Origin: Vibrio nereis NBRC 15637
Lineage (GTDB): Bacteria > Pseudomonadota > Gammaproteobacteria > Enterobacterales > Vibrionaceae
DNA length: 64,000 nucleotides
Assembly: GCF_001591105.1 (NCBI RefSeq)
Contig: NZ_BCUD01000013.1
Location: 1 to 64,000 of the forward strand
Reading direction: 5' to 3'
In this document: positions 1 through 10,271 of the stretch, piece after piece
Layout of the letters: each line of letters begins with the position of its first letter
How positions within the stretch are numbered: the first letter of the stretch is position 1
Translations under genes and position numbers: made by a program
The notes under the pieces: generated by a model
What the model was told of the DNA's origin: nothing
Database searches by the model: none
What the model saw: only the letters and a program-made list of their open reading frames with translations

Positions 1-6
1 CGATAG

Positions 7-29
7 CCTCGCTTTTAGCGAGGTTTTTT
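7..29 (+). terminator. Intrinsic terminator of an upstream transcript
   Basis: A GC-rich stem (CCTCGC/GCGAGG, loop TTTTA) is followed by six T. It ends a transcript that begins left of the window. Because a tRNA-Trp follows at once, the upstream unit may be the end of an rRNA operon, but that is inference. Confidence 0.8.
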
Positions 30-54
30 CGAATCTAAAATTCGAAAGATCTAC

Positions 55-131
<77 letters not shown>

Positions 132-137
132 TATTTA

Positions 138-167
138 AGGCTCTAGTCGAAAGACTGGAGCCTTTTT
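138..167 (+). terminator. Terminator of tRNA-Trp
   Basis: An 11-bp stem capped by a GAAA tetraloop (core AGTCGAAAGACT) is followed by a T run. The same hairpin family recurs at 299-327 and three times after the tRNA cluster near 49.1-49.4 kb. Confidence 0.85.
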
Positions 168-255
168 CGTTTGATTAGAATATTAAGTCTCCAGTTGATA
201 GATCATCTTGATAGATCATCGTATTCTCCCGTATTACTAGAAATAGCGTATGCCA

Positions 256-327
256 GTAGTTCGAATCTCTGAGTCGCCAGCCCCCCAACAATATTTAGAG
301 CCCTAGTCGAAAGACTAAGGCTTTTTT
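256..327 (+). repeat. Decayed copy of the tRNA-Trp tail and its terminator
   Basis: The stretch AGTTCGAATCTCT at about 258-270 repeats the T-arm of tRNA-Trp and is followed by a scrambled acceptor end and by a second GAAA-loop terminator (299-327). The 5' half of a tRNA is missing, so this is a remnant of a duplicated tRNA 3' end. The rest of the 168-481 gap is AT-rich and shows no gene. It includes a 13-bp perfect tandem duplication (TTGATAGATCATC at 195-207 and 208-220). Confidence 0.65.
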
Positions 328-481
328 GCATTCATGCAGTTCACTATTTAAGAATGACCAACAATGTGACGCCTGTAACTTTCTATTTTTCAAACAATGT
401 TTGAGGCATAGCTTTGTATTTGTTGTTCGAAAGTTCAGCACTTACCGCTACAATGTATCGCTATCCAACAAGGGGGGAGTT

Positions 482-865
482 ATGGGGCAGTTTTATATAC
501 TAGGGTTTATTGCGGTCGGCGGAGCTTTTGGTGCCTGTTCTCGTTACCTGATATCTGAGTTTTGTATTACTTTGTTTGGCCGTGGATTTCCATACGGTAC
601 ACTTTCAGTCAATGTCATTGGCTCATTCCTAATGGGATTACTTATAGCTGCGTTTGAAAATGGCACTCTAGCAACTGAACCATGGCGTCAGATCGTCGGC
701 TTAGGTTTTTTAGGAGCCCTCACCACGTTTTCTACTTTCTCTATGGATAATGTCCTTTTGCTTCAGCAGGGTGCATTTTTTAAGATGGGCTTAAATATCT
801 TACTTAATATCATATTAAGTATTTCAGCTGCCTGGGTTGGCTTTCAACTTTTGATTAAAAGTTAG
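482..865 (+). CDS. crcB: Fluoride ion channel CrcB (Fluc)
   Basis: A 127-residue four-helix membrane protein of the CrcB/Fluc family, which exports fluoride passively as a dual-topology dimer. Family signatures are visible in order: GGAFGACSRYLIS near the N-terminus, GTLSVNVIGSFLMG in helix 2 and GFLGALTTFSTFS in helix 3. The length is normal for the family. The reading frame is open further upstream, but ATG at 482 is preceded at the right distance by a strong Shine-Dalgarno (AGGGGGGAG), and the family homology begins there. I see no fluoride riboswitch upstream. The gene stands alone, between the tRNA-Trp region and the thiamine riboswitch, and has its own terminator. Confidence 0.95.
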   Translation: MGQFYILGFIAVGGAFGACSRYLISEFCITLFGRGFPYGTLSVNVIGSFLMGLLIAAFENGTLATEPWRQIVGLGFLGALTTFSTFSMDNVLLLQQGAFFKMGLNILLNIILSISAAWVGFQLLIKS

Positions 866-892
866 TTATCATCTGAGTTAAATTTATACAGG

Positions 893-920
893 TCGGCTTG
901 GTTTATCCAAGCCGATTTTA
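893..920 (+). terminator. Terminator after crcB
   Basis: A 9-bp stem TCGGCTTGG/CCAAGCCGA with loop TTTAT is followed by TTTTA. It separates crcB from the thiamine leader. Confidence 0.8.
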
Positions 921-934
921 TATACTCGTACAAC

Positions 935-1020
935 TTGTCGGAGTGCCATAAGGCTGAGACCGTTAATTCGGGATCCGTTGAACCTGATCAGGCTAACACC
1001 TGCGAAGGGAACAGGAGAAG
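935..1020 (+). promoter_or_regulatory. TPP riboswitch (THI element) controlling the thi operon
   Basis: The conserved THI-box strings occur in order: CGGAGTGCC, GGCTGAGACCG, CCGTTGAACCTGATC, GGCTAACACCTGCGAAGG and GAACA. This is the thiamine pyrophosphate-binding aptamer of bacterial thiC leaders. About 165 nt lie between the aptamer and the thiC start, enough for an expression platform. I do not see a textbook terminator hairpin with a T run there, so control may act on translation or by another fold. Confidence 0.97.
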
Positions 1021-1162
1021 ATATCTACGCTAGAGTTCTATCTGGCTGACCTATCACAAACTCAAACGTGGTGTATAAGTATAACGTTCTACTAAGCCAC
1101 AGTTTGACACCTCTTGTCGCATCTATCCGCCAAGCATTTTTATCCAAAATCTTTTTATCTAG

Positions 1163-3126
<1,964 letters not shown>

Positions 3127-3127
<1 letters not shown>

Positions 3128-4395
3128 TGACTAAAATCCTTATTCCTGCTGAAGTCATCGAACTGACAGGTTTGATTCAGCAGTGCTTGTTGCAAGCAAA
3201 AGAGCAAGGATTCTTAGTTGATGATATTGAGTTGGGTGTTAGCCCAACTCATGTACTTCAAGTGATTAAGGAAGATGAGAGTATTGGACTTGTGGCTGAT
3301 ACTTATACTGAAGCCTCTGCGGTTTCTGACCAAGAATATTCATCTTTCTACTTGCTCAATTACTCTCACCAATGCTCTTTGCATGAACTGGTAAACCGAC
3401 CTAAGCATGCTATCTACCTGTCGGTAGAGGATGGCAATCAGTCTCTCGATATGTGGCATCATCCTCTTGATCAGGAAGTACGTGCACTGTCTTTCAAGGC
3501 AGCGTCATGCAGCCATGAAACTTACAAGACGCATTTCTCTTGGATTGCTGCGTTGTTAGCGCTCGATTTCCCTATTGAAGATTGTCTGACTTTAGCGCGC
3601 GCGATGGTGAATGTTTCACGTGGAACATGGGCCAATCAGTTCGATCAATTTCCGACTCCAGTGATAGAAGATACCAGACTTGGCATCAAAGTCGGTTGGG
3701 GTGTCGGGAAACATACAACCCAATTTCCTACTTTGACGAAAGCAAGTTTGGGTTTGTACCCAGTGGTCGACAGTGTCGAATGGGTCGAGCGCTTATTAGA
3801 TCTAGGAGTCAAAACGGTTCAGCTAAGAATAAAGAACCCCGCTCAAGACGACCTAGAACTGCAAATTAAGCGCGCTATTGAGTTAGGGAATCAAGCGGAC
3901 GCTCAGGTGTTTATCAACGACTACTGGCAACTTGCGATCAAGCATGGCGCTTATGGTGTTCACTTGGGCCAGGAAGATCTTGAAGAGTCAAACTTAACTC
4001 AGTTAAGCCGTGCTGGCATTCGACTCGGTTTATCGACCCATGGTTATTATGAACTGCTTAGGATTGTCCAAATAGCGCCGAGTTACATCGCATTAGGGCA
4101 TATTTTTCCCACCACTACCAAGCAGATGCCCTCCAAACCCCAGGGACTCGTTCGATTAGAGCTCTATCAGCAACTTATTAATACCATTCCATATGGCGAA
4201 TCGGTAGGTGTCCCAACCGTTGCGATTGGTGGTATTGATTTGAATAATGCCAAATCAGTTTGGGAATGTGGCGTATCGAGCTTAGCGGTTGTACGCGCCA
4301 TTACTCTTGCTTCATCTCCTAAAGAGGTGATTGATTCGTTTAAGCAACTGATGCGTTTCCCTAAAGAGATTAGGGAGCCAAGCCATGTTGAATGA
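3127..4395 (+). CDS. thiE: Thiamine phosphate synthase ThiE with an extra N-terminal domain
   Basis: The C-terminal half (about residues 200-410) is a complete TIM-barrel thiamine-phosphate synthase, which joins HMP-PP and thiazole phosphate. Visible blocks are VKTVQLRIK, FINDYWQLA, GVHLGQEDL, LGLSTHGYYE, ALGHIFPTTTK and VAIGGID. The protein is 422 residues, about twice the usual 210. The N-terminal 200 residues have no clear catalytic motif; the segment HFSWIAALLALDFPIEDCLTLARAMV resembles the C-terminal helices of the HMP kinase ThiD, so this may be a degenerate ThiD-like domain (inference). The gene overlaps thiC by 1 nt and thiF by 11 nt. It carries a parS site in its coding sequence at 3612-3627. 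Confidence 0.93.
3612..3627. promoter_or_regulatory. parS centromere site 1 (inside thiE)
   Basis: TGTTTCACGTGGAACA is the reverse complement of the classical parS sequence TGTTCCACGTGAAACA. It is bound by ParB of the chromosomal ParAB system to start partition-complex spreading and SMC loading. It lies inside thiE and is read through as codons. Confidence 0.92.
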
Positions 4396-5146
4396 TCACG
4401 ATTTTTTACGCTACCAACGCCAGATTGCTCTGCCCGAGATTGGAGAAAGCGGGCAGGTTGCCTTGAAAAATTCGACAGTCCTTATTATTGGCTGTGGAGG
4501 TTTGGGCAGTGCCGCTGCTATGTACCTCGTGGCCGCAGGGGTTGGCAAGTTGGTAATTAGTGATGATGACCAGGTTGAACAAAGCAACCTGCAAAGACAA
4601 CTTATCTATAGAGAAAATGATATCGGCTTGGACAAAGTTCACGCGATGGGCGAGCAACTCAAAGCCATCAATCCCGATATTAGTATCCGTCAATTGAATA
4701 CACGGCTTGGTCCAGAGCAGTTGAATCTTGAAGTGATGTTGGCGGATGTCGTGCTTGATTGCAGTGATAACCTGCCCACTCGGCAGCTAATCAACGCAGC
4801 GTGCTATCAGCAACGGACACCTTTGATCTCCGCTTCGGCCATTGGCTGGAAAGGGCAATTTGTTGTGTTCGATTTCAGAGAGAATACTGACCATGGTTGT
4901 TACAAATGTTTAGTGCCGGATGAGGAACTAAGCCAACCTGCTCGTTGTAGTGACAGCGGGATCATCGGCCCGGTTGTTGGGACGATGGGTAACTACCAAG
5001 CATTGGCGACTATTCAATTATTGGCTACAGGCCACTTCAATTTCCAAACCAATGAATTGAACGTATTTGATGGAACGACATTACAGTGGCAATGCTTCGC
5101 TGTTAGGCAAGATAAGCAATGCAGTGTTTGTGCCCAGCAGAGATAG
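4385..5146 (+). CDS. thiF: Sulfur carrier protein ThiS adenylyltransferase ThiF
   Basis: An E1-like enzyme (253 residues) that adenylates the C-terminal glycine of ThiS for sulfur loading in thiazole synthesis. The nucleotide-binding loop IGCGGLGS is near residue 35, followed by DDDQVEQSNLQRQ. Two CxxC pairs (CYKC and CSVC) bind structural zinc, and the crossover-loop region ARCSDSGIIGP is present. The gene starts 11 nt inside thiE and is followed after 12 nt by thiS, as expected for a coupled thi operon. Confidence 0.96.
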   Translation: MLNDHDFLRYQRQIALPEIGESGQVALKNSTVLIIGCGGLGSAAAMYLVAAGVGKLVISDDDQVEQSNLQRQLIYRENDIGLDKVHAMGEQLKAINPDISIRQLNTRLGPEQLNLEVMLADVVLDCSDNLPTRQLINAACYQQRTPLISASAIGWKGQFVVFDFRENTDHGCYKCLVPDEELSQPARCSDSGIIGPVVGTMGNYQALATIQLLATGHFNFQTNELNVFDGTTLQWQCFAVRQDKQCSVCAQQR

Positions 5147-5158
5147 AGAGTTAATGAC

Positions 5159-5368
5159 ATGGATATAATACAAGTTGTAATTAACGAGCAAGCTCATACG
5201 GTGCCGAGAAATAGCTCACTGGCCCAGATAATAGAACAGCTTTCGTTACCAGAAATGGGGTGCGTGTTTGCAATTAATAATAGCGTTGTACCGCGCAGTG
5301 AGTGGTCGAGTACACACATAAATGACGGTGATGCGATATCACTTTTTCAAGCAATTGCAGGAGGGTAA
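5159..5368 (+). CDS. thiS: Sulfur carrier protein ThiS
   Basis: A 69-residue ubiquitin-like carrier that brings sulfide to ThiG as a C-terminal thiocarboxylate. It ends in AGG, so the required terminal Gly-Gly is exposed without processing. The sequence has the usual ThiS pattern ([21 protein letters not shown]). It sits between thiF and thiG, and its end lies only 4 nt before the thiG start. Confidence 0.95.
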   Translation: MDIIQVVINEQAHTVPRNSSLAQIIEQLSLPEMGCVFAINNSVVPRSEWSSTHINDGDAISLFQAIAGG

Positions 5369-5372
5369 TCGC

Positions 5373-6137
5373 ATGCTGACTATTGCAAATAAGACATTCC
5401 AATCTCGACTGTTTACAGGCACAGGTAAATTTGCCAACAGCCAATTGATGGCCGAAGCCATTAATGCATCAGGTTCGCAATTAGCAACGATGGCGCTAAA
5501 GCGTGTCGACGTGAACAATCAACAAGATGATATTCTCAAACCGATTGTCGATATGGGTATCGGCTTGCTACCAAATACCTCCGGTGCCAAGAACGCAAAA
5601 GATGCCGTCTTTGCCGCGCACTTAGCGCGAGAAGCATTAGGAACCAACTGGTTGAAACTCGAAATTCATCCGGACCCTAAATATCTTATGCCTGATCCCA
5701 TCGAAACGTTATCCGCTGCTGAACAGTTGGTAAAAGATGGCTTTACCGTTTTGCCGTATTGCCATGCTGACCCCGTTTTATGTAAACGGCTAGAGGAAGT
5801 GGGCTGTGCTGCGGTGATGCCGTTGGGCGCGCCAATAGGCTCTAACAAGGGAATTGTTTCACACGACTTTATTGAAATCATCATCGACCAAGCGACGGTT
5901 CCGGTTATTGTTGACGCTGGGATAGGTGCGCCTTCACATGCTGCGCGCGCGATGGAAATGGGCGCGGACGCTGTTTTGGTTAATACGGCAATTGCTGCGG
6001 CATCAAACCCTGTCGCAATGGCAAAAGCTTTCAAGATTGCCGTCGAGTCGGGAAGGATGGCGTATGAAGCGGGTTTAGCTGGAAAGGTTTCTCATGCGGT
6101 GGCATCAAGCCCGTTGACCTCCTTTTTAGATAACTAG
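5373..6137 (+). CDS. thiG: Thiazole synthase ThiG
   Basis: A 254-residue TIM-barrel enzyme that condenses deoxyxylulose phosphate, dehydroglycine and ThiS thiocarboxylate into the thiazole ring. The Schiff-base lysine region [10 protein letters not shown], the block LPNTSGA and the phosphate-binding end [13 protein letters not shown] with [11 protein letters not shown] are all visible. The frame is open upstream inside thiS, but ATG at 5373 follows AGGAGGG of the thiS end and matches the family N-terminus ([20 protein letters not shown]). Confidence 0.96.
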   Translation: MLTIANKTFQSRLFTGTGKFANSQLMAEAINASGSQLATMALKRVDVNNQQDDILKPIVDMGIGLLPNTSGAKNAKDAVFAAHLAREALGTNWLKLEIHPDPKYLMPDPIETLSAAEQLVKDGFTVLPYCHADPVLCKRLEEVGCAAVMPLGAPIGSNKGIVSHDFIEIIIDQATVPVIVDAGIGAPSHAARAMEMGADAVLVNTAIAAASNPVAMAKAFKIAVESGRMAYEAGLAGKVSHAVASSPLTSFLDN

Positions 6138-6151
6138 CGCGGAGGTAAAAA

Positions 6152-7264
6152 ATGAGTTTCGTCGAACGTTTTAACGAGCTCGATTGGCACGATGTGTCTA
6201 TGTCGATCAATGCGAAGACAGCCAGAGATGTAGAGCGTGCGCTGAGTAAAACCAAACGTGATCTCGAGGATTTTAAAGCCTTGATATCTCCAGCCGCTGA
6301 AGCGTATCTAGAGCAAATGGCACAACAGTCTTTAGCTCTGACGCGTAAGCGTTTTGGTAACACCATGTCGCTTTATATCCCGCTTTACCTTTCTAACTTG
6401 TGCGCGAATGCTTGTACATATTGCGGTTTTTCAATGGAGAACCGCATTAAGCGAAGAACGCTCAGCGAGCAGGAAATCGATGCCGAGATTCGAGCAATCA
6501 AACAGATGAAGTTTGACAGTGTGTTGTTGGTGACCGGAGAGCATGAAACCAAAGTTGGGATGAACTACTTTCGTAAAGTGTTACCGCAAATTAAGCAGCA
6601 CTTTAACTATCTCGCGATGGAAGTGCAGCCTCTGGAAGAAGAAGACTACGCAGAACTTAAGACACTTGGGTTAGATGCCGTGATGGTGTATCAAGAGACT
6701 TATCACCCGTCGACCTATGCCGAGCACCATTTGCGTGGCAATAAAATGAACTTTGAGTTTCGCTTAGAAACCCCGGATCGATTAGCCCGAGCCGGGATTG
6801 ATAAAATTGGTATTGGTGCCTTGATCGGTCTGGAAGACTGGCGTACAGATTGCTTCTATGCCGCGGCTCATCTGGACTACCTTGAAAAGGCGTATTGGAA
6901 AACACGCTACTCGATTTCTTTTCCTCGTTTGCGTCCGTGTGCAGGGGCGTTGCAACCTAAGTCAGTGATGACTGATAAGCAATTAGTGCAGCTCATTTGT
7001 GCTTATCGCTTATTCAACCCTGAAGTAGAGCTATCACTTTCTACGCGAGAGTCACCGGAATTCCGCGATAACGTATTGCCTCTTGGGATTACCTCGATGT
7101 CAGCTGCATCCAAGACCCAACCTGGGGGGTATGCGAATGATGATGTTGAGCTGGAGCAGTTTGAGATCAGCGATGAACGCAGCGCCGAGTCGGTAGAAGC
7201 GATGATTCGCGCCAGAGGATTCGATCCTGTGTGGCGTGATTGGCATTCCGTATATTCTGGTTAG
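6152..7264 (+). CDS. thiH: 2-iminoacetate synthase ThiH (tyrosine lyase)
   Basis: A 370-residue radical SAM enzyme that cleaves tyrosine to dehydroglycine and p-cresol for thiazole synthesis. The CxxxCxxC cluster motif appears as CANACTYCGF near residue 85. The presence of ThiH rather than a glycine oxidase (ThiO) indicates the anaerobically capable enterobacterial-type route. The gene follows thiG by 14 nt, with GCGGAGG as ribosome binding site, and ends the operon before a parS site and a strong terminator. Confidence 0.97.
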   Translation: MSFVERFNELDWHDVSMSINAKTARDVERALSKTKRDLEDFKALISPAAEAYLEQMAQQSLALTRKRFGNTMSLYIPLYLSNLCANACTYCGFSMENRIKRRTLSEQEIDAEIRAIKQMKFDSVLLVTGEHETKVGMNYFRKVLPQIKQHFNYLAMEVQPLEEEDYAELKTLGLDAVMVYQETYHPSTYAEHHLRGNKMNFEFRLETPDRLARAGIDKIGIGALIGLEDWRTDCFYAAAHLDYLEKAYWKTRYSISFPRLRPCAGALQPKSVMTDKQLVQLICAYRLFNPEVELSLSTRESPEFRDNVLPLGITSMSAASKTQPGGYANDDVELEQFEISDERSAESVEAMIRARGFDPVWRDWHSVYSG

Positions 7265-7270
7265 TGATCA

Positions 7271-7286
7271 TGTTTCACGTGAAACA
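7271..7286. promoter_or_regulatory. parS centromere site 2 (perfect palindrome, intergenic)
   Basis: TGTTTCACGTGAAACA is a perfect 16-bp palindrome identical to the consensus ParB-binding parS site. It lies between the thiH stop and the thiH terminator. Confidence 0.95.
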
Positions 7287-7290
7287 TTAA

Positions 7291-7324
7291 AAAAGGGATT
7301 GATGATGTCATCAATCCCTTTTGC
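7291..7324. terminator. Terminator between thiH and pepP (both strands)
   Basis: An 11-bp core stem GGGATTGATGA/TCATCAATCCC with flanking A and T runs can end the thi operon and the converging aminopeptidase gene. Confidence 0.9.
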
Positions 7325-7347
7325 ATTTTAACGAATCGGTTTATGGA

Positions 7348-9138
7348 TTAAGCATGCGTCAACGGTTGTGTCGCAGCTCGTAACCATTCTTTCACTTCGC
7401 CTTCAACCAATGGGCTAATGTCATCCCATACTTTTTGGTGGTAGTCATTTAACCATGCAAGTTCTGGCCGGGTTAACATGTTGACATTGATATTGCGTGT
7501 GTCGATTGGGCAACGGGTCAGTGATTCGAAGGCTAAGACAGGGAAGTCGCCTGACGTCTGTTTTTCAACAACCAGCTCCAAGTTCTCGATACGGATACCA
7601 AACGCATCTGCGCGATAGTAGCCAGGTTCGTTTGAAAGCACCATGCCTTCAAGCAAAGGAACATCGACATGCTTCTTAGAAATGCTTGCCGGACCTTCGT
7701 GAACACTGAGGAAATGACCGACACCATGACCTGTGCCGTGGTCATAGTCATAGCCTTCCGCCCACAAATGCTGACGAGCAAGTGTATCGATTTGGTAGCC
7801 GCGAGTGCCTTTCGGGAAGCGCGCGCGTGCAACACCAATATGACCTTTTAGGGCCAGCGTGAACTGTTTGATCATTTCTTCGTTTGGCTGTCCGATCGCA
7901 ATGGTGCGCGTGATATCTGTGGTGCCATCTAGGTACTGGCCACCTGAATCGACCAAGTAGAGTGTGTCTATTTCTAACTGGCCAGGCTCTGGCTGGTTTT
8001 CGTGGTTGTAGTGGCACATAGCGGCATTGCTGCCAGCAGCCGAAATCGTATCAAAGCTCAAGTCCATCAGAGTAGGGTCTTCCTTACGGAAACTCTCAAG
8101 CGTATCCGAGAGAGTGGCTTCATTGTGTAGGTTGCCGGATGCGACCTCACTATCCAACCAGCACAGGAACTTAGTCATCGCAACGCCATCGCGGATATGA
8201 CACGCTTTCATGCCGGCGATTTCGACGTCGTTTTTGGCAGCCTTTGGCATTAAGCAAGGATCCGCGGCACTGACAACGCTAGCACCAGAGTTTTGCAACA
8301 CAAGCTTAAACCAAGCGTTACTGATGGCAGGGTCCAGTAAAACCTGCTTGCCTTGCAAAGCTTCAAGGCGAGACTGAAGCTGCTCAGGTGCGTGTACCGA
8401 TAAGCCAGGACCAACATGGGATTCAAAGTCGGCAGGCAGTCGCGCTGGGTCTAAGAAAAACTCGACACTGGCATCACTGTGTAAGATTGCGTGCGACAAT
8501 AAAACGGGTAAACGAGACACATCCAAACCACGGACATTTAACAGCCAACAAACCGAATCCAGCGCAGTAATGATCGCACTATCTGCGCCTGCTTGCTTGA
8601 TTAACTCGGCGACTTCTTTGCGCTTACTCTCACTTGATTGACCTACAGCGTCTGTTGGCATTAGGCGCACTTCTGACACGAATGGTTCTGGGCGGTCATG
8701 CCAGATCTGGTCAATAGGGTTGGTATCCAGAATCTTAAGTTCGAATGCGCCCGCCAGTTTTGCTTGAGCGGCATTTAACCAGGCAGAACTGTGCATGCGT
8801 GGGTCAATCGCGATACTCGCGCCGTTTGCTACGTTTTCTTTTATCCAGTCTAACGCGGGTTCTTCGATTAGGTGGCGGTACTCGAACAGCTCAGCAGGAA
8901 CCTGTTTGGTGACTTGAACGGTGTAACGTCCATCGACAAAAATCGCTGCTTTTTCTTGTGTAATTACTGCGGCACCAGCAGAGCCAGTAAATCCTGTAAG
9001 CCAGTGAAGGCGCTCATTGTGCGCAGGTACGTATTCGCCGAGGTATTCATCTTCATGTGGGACAAGTAAAGCGTCAATCTGGTGCTGAGAGAGCCATTCT
9101 CTGATGGCAGTCAGACGTTGTTCTGTCGTTGTTAGCAT
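7348..9138 (-). CDS. Xaa-Pro aminopeptidase (M24B family)
   Basis: A 596-residue metallopeptidase that removes an N-terminal residue followed by proline. It has the three-domain form: two creatinase-like N-terminal domains, then the pita-bread M24 catalytic domain. The metal-ligand motifs are DSGGQYLDGTTDITRT, GTGHGVGHFLSVHEGP, LSNEPGYYR and IRIENLEL, followed by a C-terminal M24 extension. This size matches the eukaryotic-like APP1 group rather than E. coli PepP (about 440 residues). The ATG follows AAGGAT. It lies 85 nt downstream of the LysR gene on the same strand. The likely substrate is cytoplasmic peptides, since no signal peptide is visible. Confidence 0.93.
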   Translation of the reverse strand: MLTTTEQRLTAIREWLSQHQIDALLVPHEDEYLGEYVPAHNERLHWLTGFTGSAGAAVITQEKAAIFVDGRYTVQVTKQVPAELFEYRHLIEEPALDWIKENVANGASIAIDPRMHSSAWLNAAQAKLAGAFELKILDTNPIDQIWHDRPEPFVSEVRLMPTDAVGQSSESKRKEVAELIKQAGADSAIITALDSVCWLLNVRGLDVSRLPVLLSHAILHSDASVEFFLDPARLPADFESHVGPGLSVHAPEQLQSRLEALQGKQVLLDPAISNAWFKLVLQNSGASVVSAADPCLMPKAAKNDVEIAGMKACHIRDGVAMTKFLCWLDSEVASGNLHNEATLSDTLESFRKEDPTLMDLSFDTISAAGSNAAMCHYNHENQPEPGQLEIDTLYLVDSGGQYLDGTTDITRTIAIGQPNEEMIKQFTLALKGHIGVARARFPKGTRGYQIDTLARQHLWAEGYDYDHGTGHGVGHFLSVHEGPASISKKHVDVPLLEGMVLSNEPGYYRADAFGIRIENLELVVEKQTSGDFPVLAFESLTRCPIDTRNINVNMLTRPELAWLNDYHQKVWDDISPLVEGEVKEWLRAATQPLTHA

Positions 9139-9223
9139 CTGTTAATCCTTCAATATGTATCAGGCGTCCATTCAGTGTGCGGACGATGGAGATAAGCTAC
9201 TCTTTTTAAAGAATGGCTGCAAA

Positions 9224-10165
9224 TTATCTCAATGGTGTCGTTTTATCTGTGATCATCTGGCGTATCCAAGACAGCGCAGGGTCATTTTCTCTGTCCCTAT
9301 GCCAGAACAAGGTATAGGCCATGGGCGGAAACACGATGGGCAGTGGCAATACCGATAAGCCCATTTGTTCGGAGGCGAGTTCAACAAAATGGCTCGGAGC
9401 AGTAAAGATGAAATCCGTATACGAGCACAAACTTGCGGCACTGTTAAAATCTGGCACGGTAATCGCGATATCTCGTTCGTGGCCAATGTCGGCTAAGCGA
9501 TAGTCGAGTAGCCAGCGGTCGTTGCCATCACACCTGACTTGCACATGTCGGTAGGATAAATAGCTTTGTAGGTTCCACGGTTGCGAGAGTGCAGGGTGGT
9601 CGCTTCTGACTAAGCATTTTTGATTATCTCGGTAAATCTCCTGTTCGCAGATATCACTGGGTGGAAGCAAGGTGAGCTTGGCATCATTGATATCGATGTC
9701 TTTACCTGTAAGTCCTAAATCGAGCTCGCCACGCTGTAGCATTTTAAATGTGTTATCTGACCAAGCGTGGGTACTGATGGTAACCCCGGGGGCTTGATGA
9801 AATATCGCTGGAAGGAAATGCGGTAAGATCAGGGGATAGACACTTTCCACGGTGGCAATTTGAAATCGGTACGAACTGGTTTCTGGCGAGAAAATTTCTG
9901 GCTGGGTTATCTGTTCGAGTTGGTTAATAAGAAGGTCGATTTTGGGTTTGAGGAACAATGCCTTTGGCGTTGGAGTGAGCCCATGGGAGTGGCGTACAAA
10001 CAGGGGATCATCAAATTGCGTTCGCAACTTGGCTAAGTTTTTACTGATGGCTGACTGGCTAAGGCAAAGCCTGTGTGCCGTGCGAGTCACATTTAACTCT
10101 TCAAGCAGGACCTTTAAGCAGACCAGTAGATTGATATCGATTCGAACCAGCTTTTCCAGATTCAT
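9224..10165 (-). CDS. LysR-family transcriptional regulator
   Basis: A 313-residue regulator with an N-terminal winged helix-turn-helix (residues 1-65: VTRTAHRLCLSQSAISKNLA, then LRTQFDDPLFVR) and a C-terminal effector-binding domain. The N-terminus (INLLVCLKVLLEELNVTR) resembles the LeuO/NodD/SyrM branch. It is divergent from the MFS exporter gene with a 106-nt gap, the classical layout for a LysR protein and its target, so control of that transporter is the simplest inference. The inducer is unknown. It may be co-transcribed with the downstream aminopeptidase. Confidence 0.9.
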   Translation of the reverse strand: MNLEKLVRIDINLLVCLKVLLEELNVTRTAHRLCLSQSAISKNLAKLRTQFDDPLFVRHSHGLTPTPKALFLKPKIDLLINQLEQITQPEIFSPETSSYRFQIATVESVYPLILPHFLPAIFHQAPGVTISTHAWSDNTFKMLQRGELDLGLTGKDIDINDAKLTLLPPSDICEQEIYRDNQKCLVRSDHPALSQPWNLQSYLSYRHVQVRCDGNDRWLLDYRLADIGHERDIAITVPDFNSAASLCSYTDFIFTAPSHFVELASEQMGLSVLPLPIVFPPMAYTLFWHRDRENDPALSWIRQMITDKTTPLR

Positions 10166-10171
10166 ATGAAT

Positions 10172-10184
10172 TTCCTATATGGAA
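10172..10184. promoter_or_regulatory. Possible LysR operator in the divergent promoter
   Basis: TTCCTATATGGAA has inverted TTCC/GGAA arms and fits the loose T-N11-A LysR pattern. It lies just upstream of the LysR start and before the MFS gene. The arms are short, so this is tentative. Confidence 0.35.
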
Positions 10185-10271
10185 TATCTTTAATGATGAA
10201 TAATCATTGGTTGGCATATCTAAATTTAACCTACAATACGGTCAATTTCATTTGTTATTGTGGAGACTCCA

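Noticed and set aside
326..481. Upstream extension of the crcB reading frame by 52 codons
   Set aside because: The extension has no membrane or family pattern, and a strong ribosome site lies directly before ATG 482.
330..481. Fluoride riboswitch upstream of crcB
   Set aside because: The conserved GGCGATGGTGTTCGCC-like start of the aptamer is not found in the leader.
7533..8017. Overlapping reverse-frame ORFs inside the aminopeptidase gene
   Set aside because: They are shadows of the true frame, which shows full M24 motifs.
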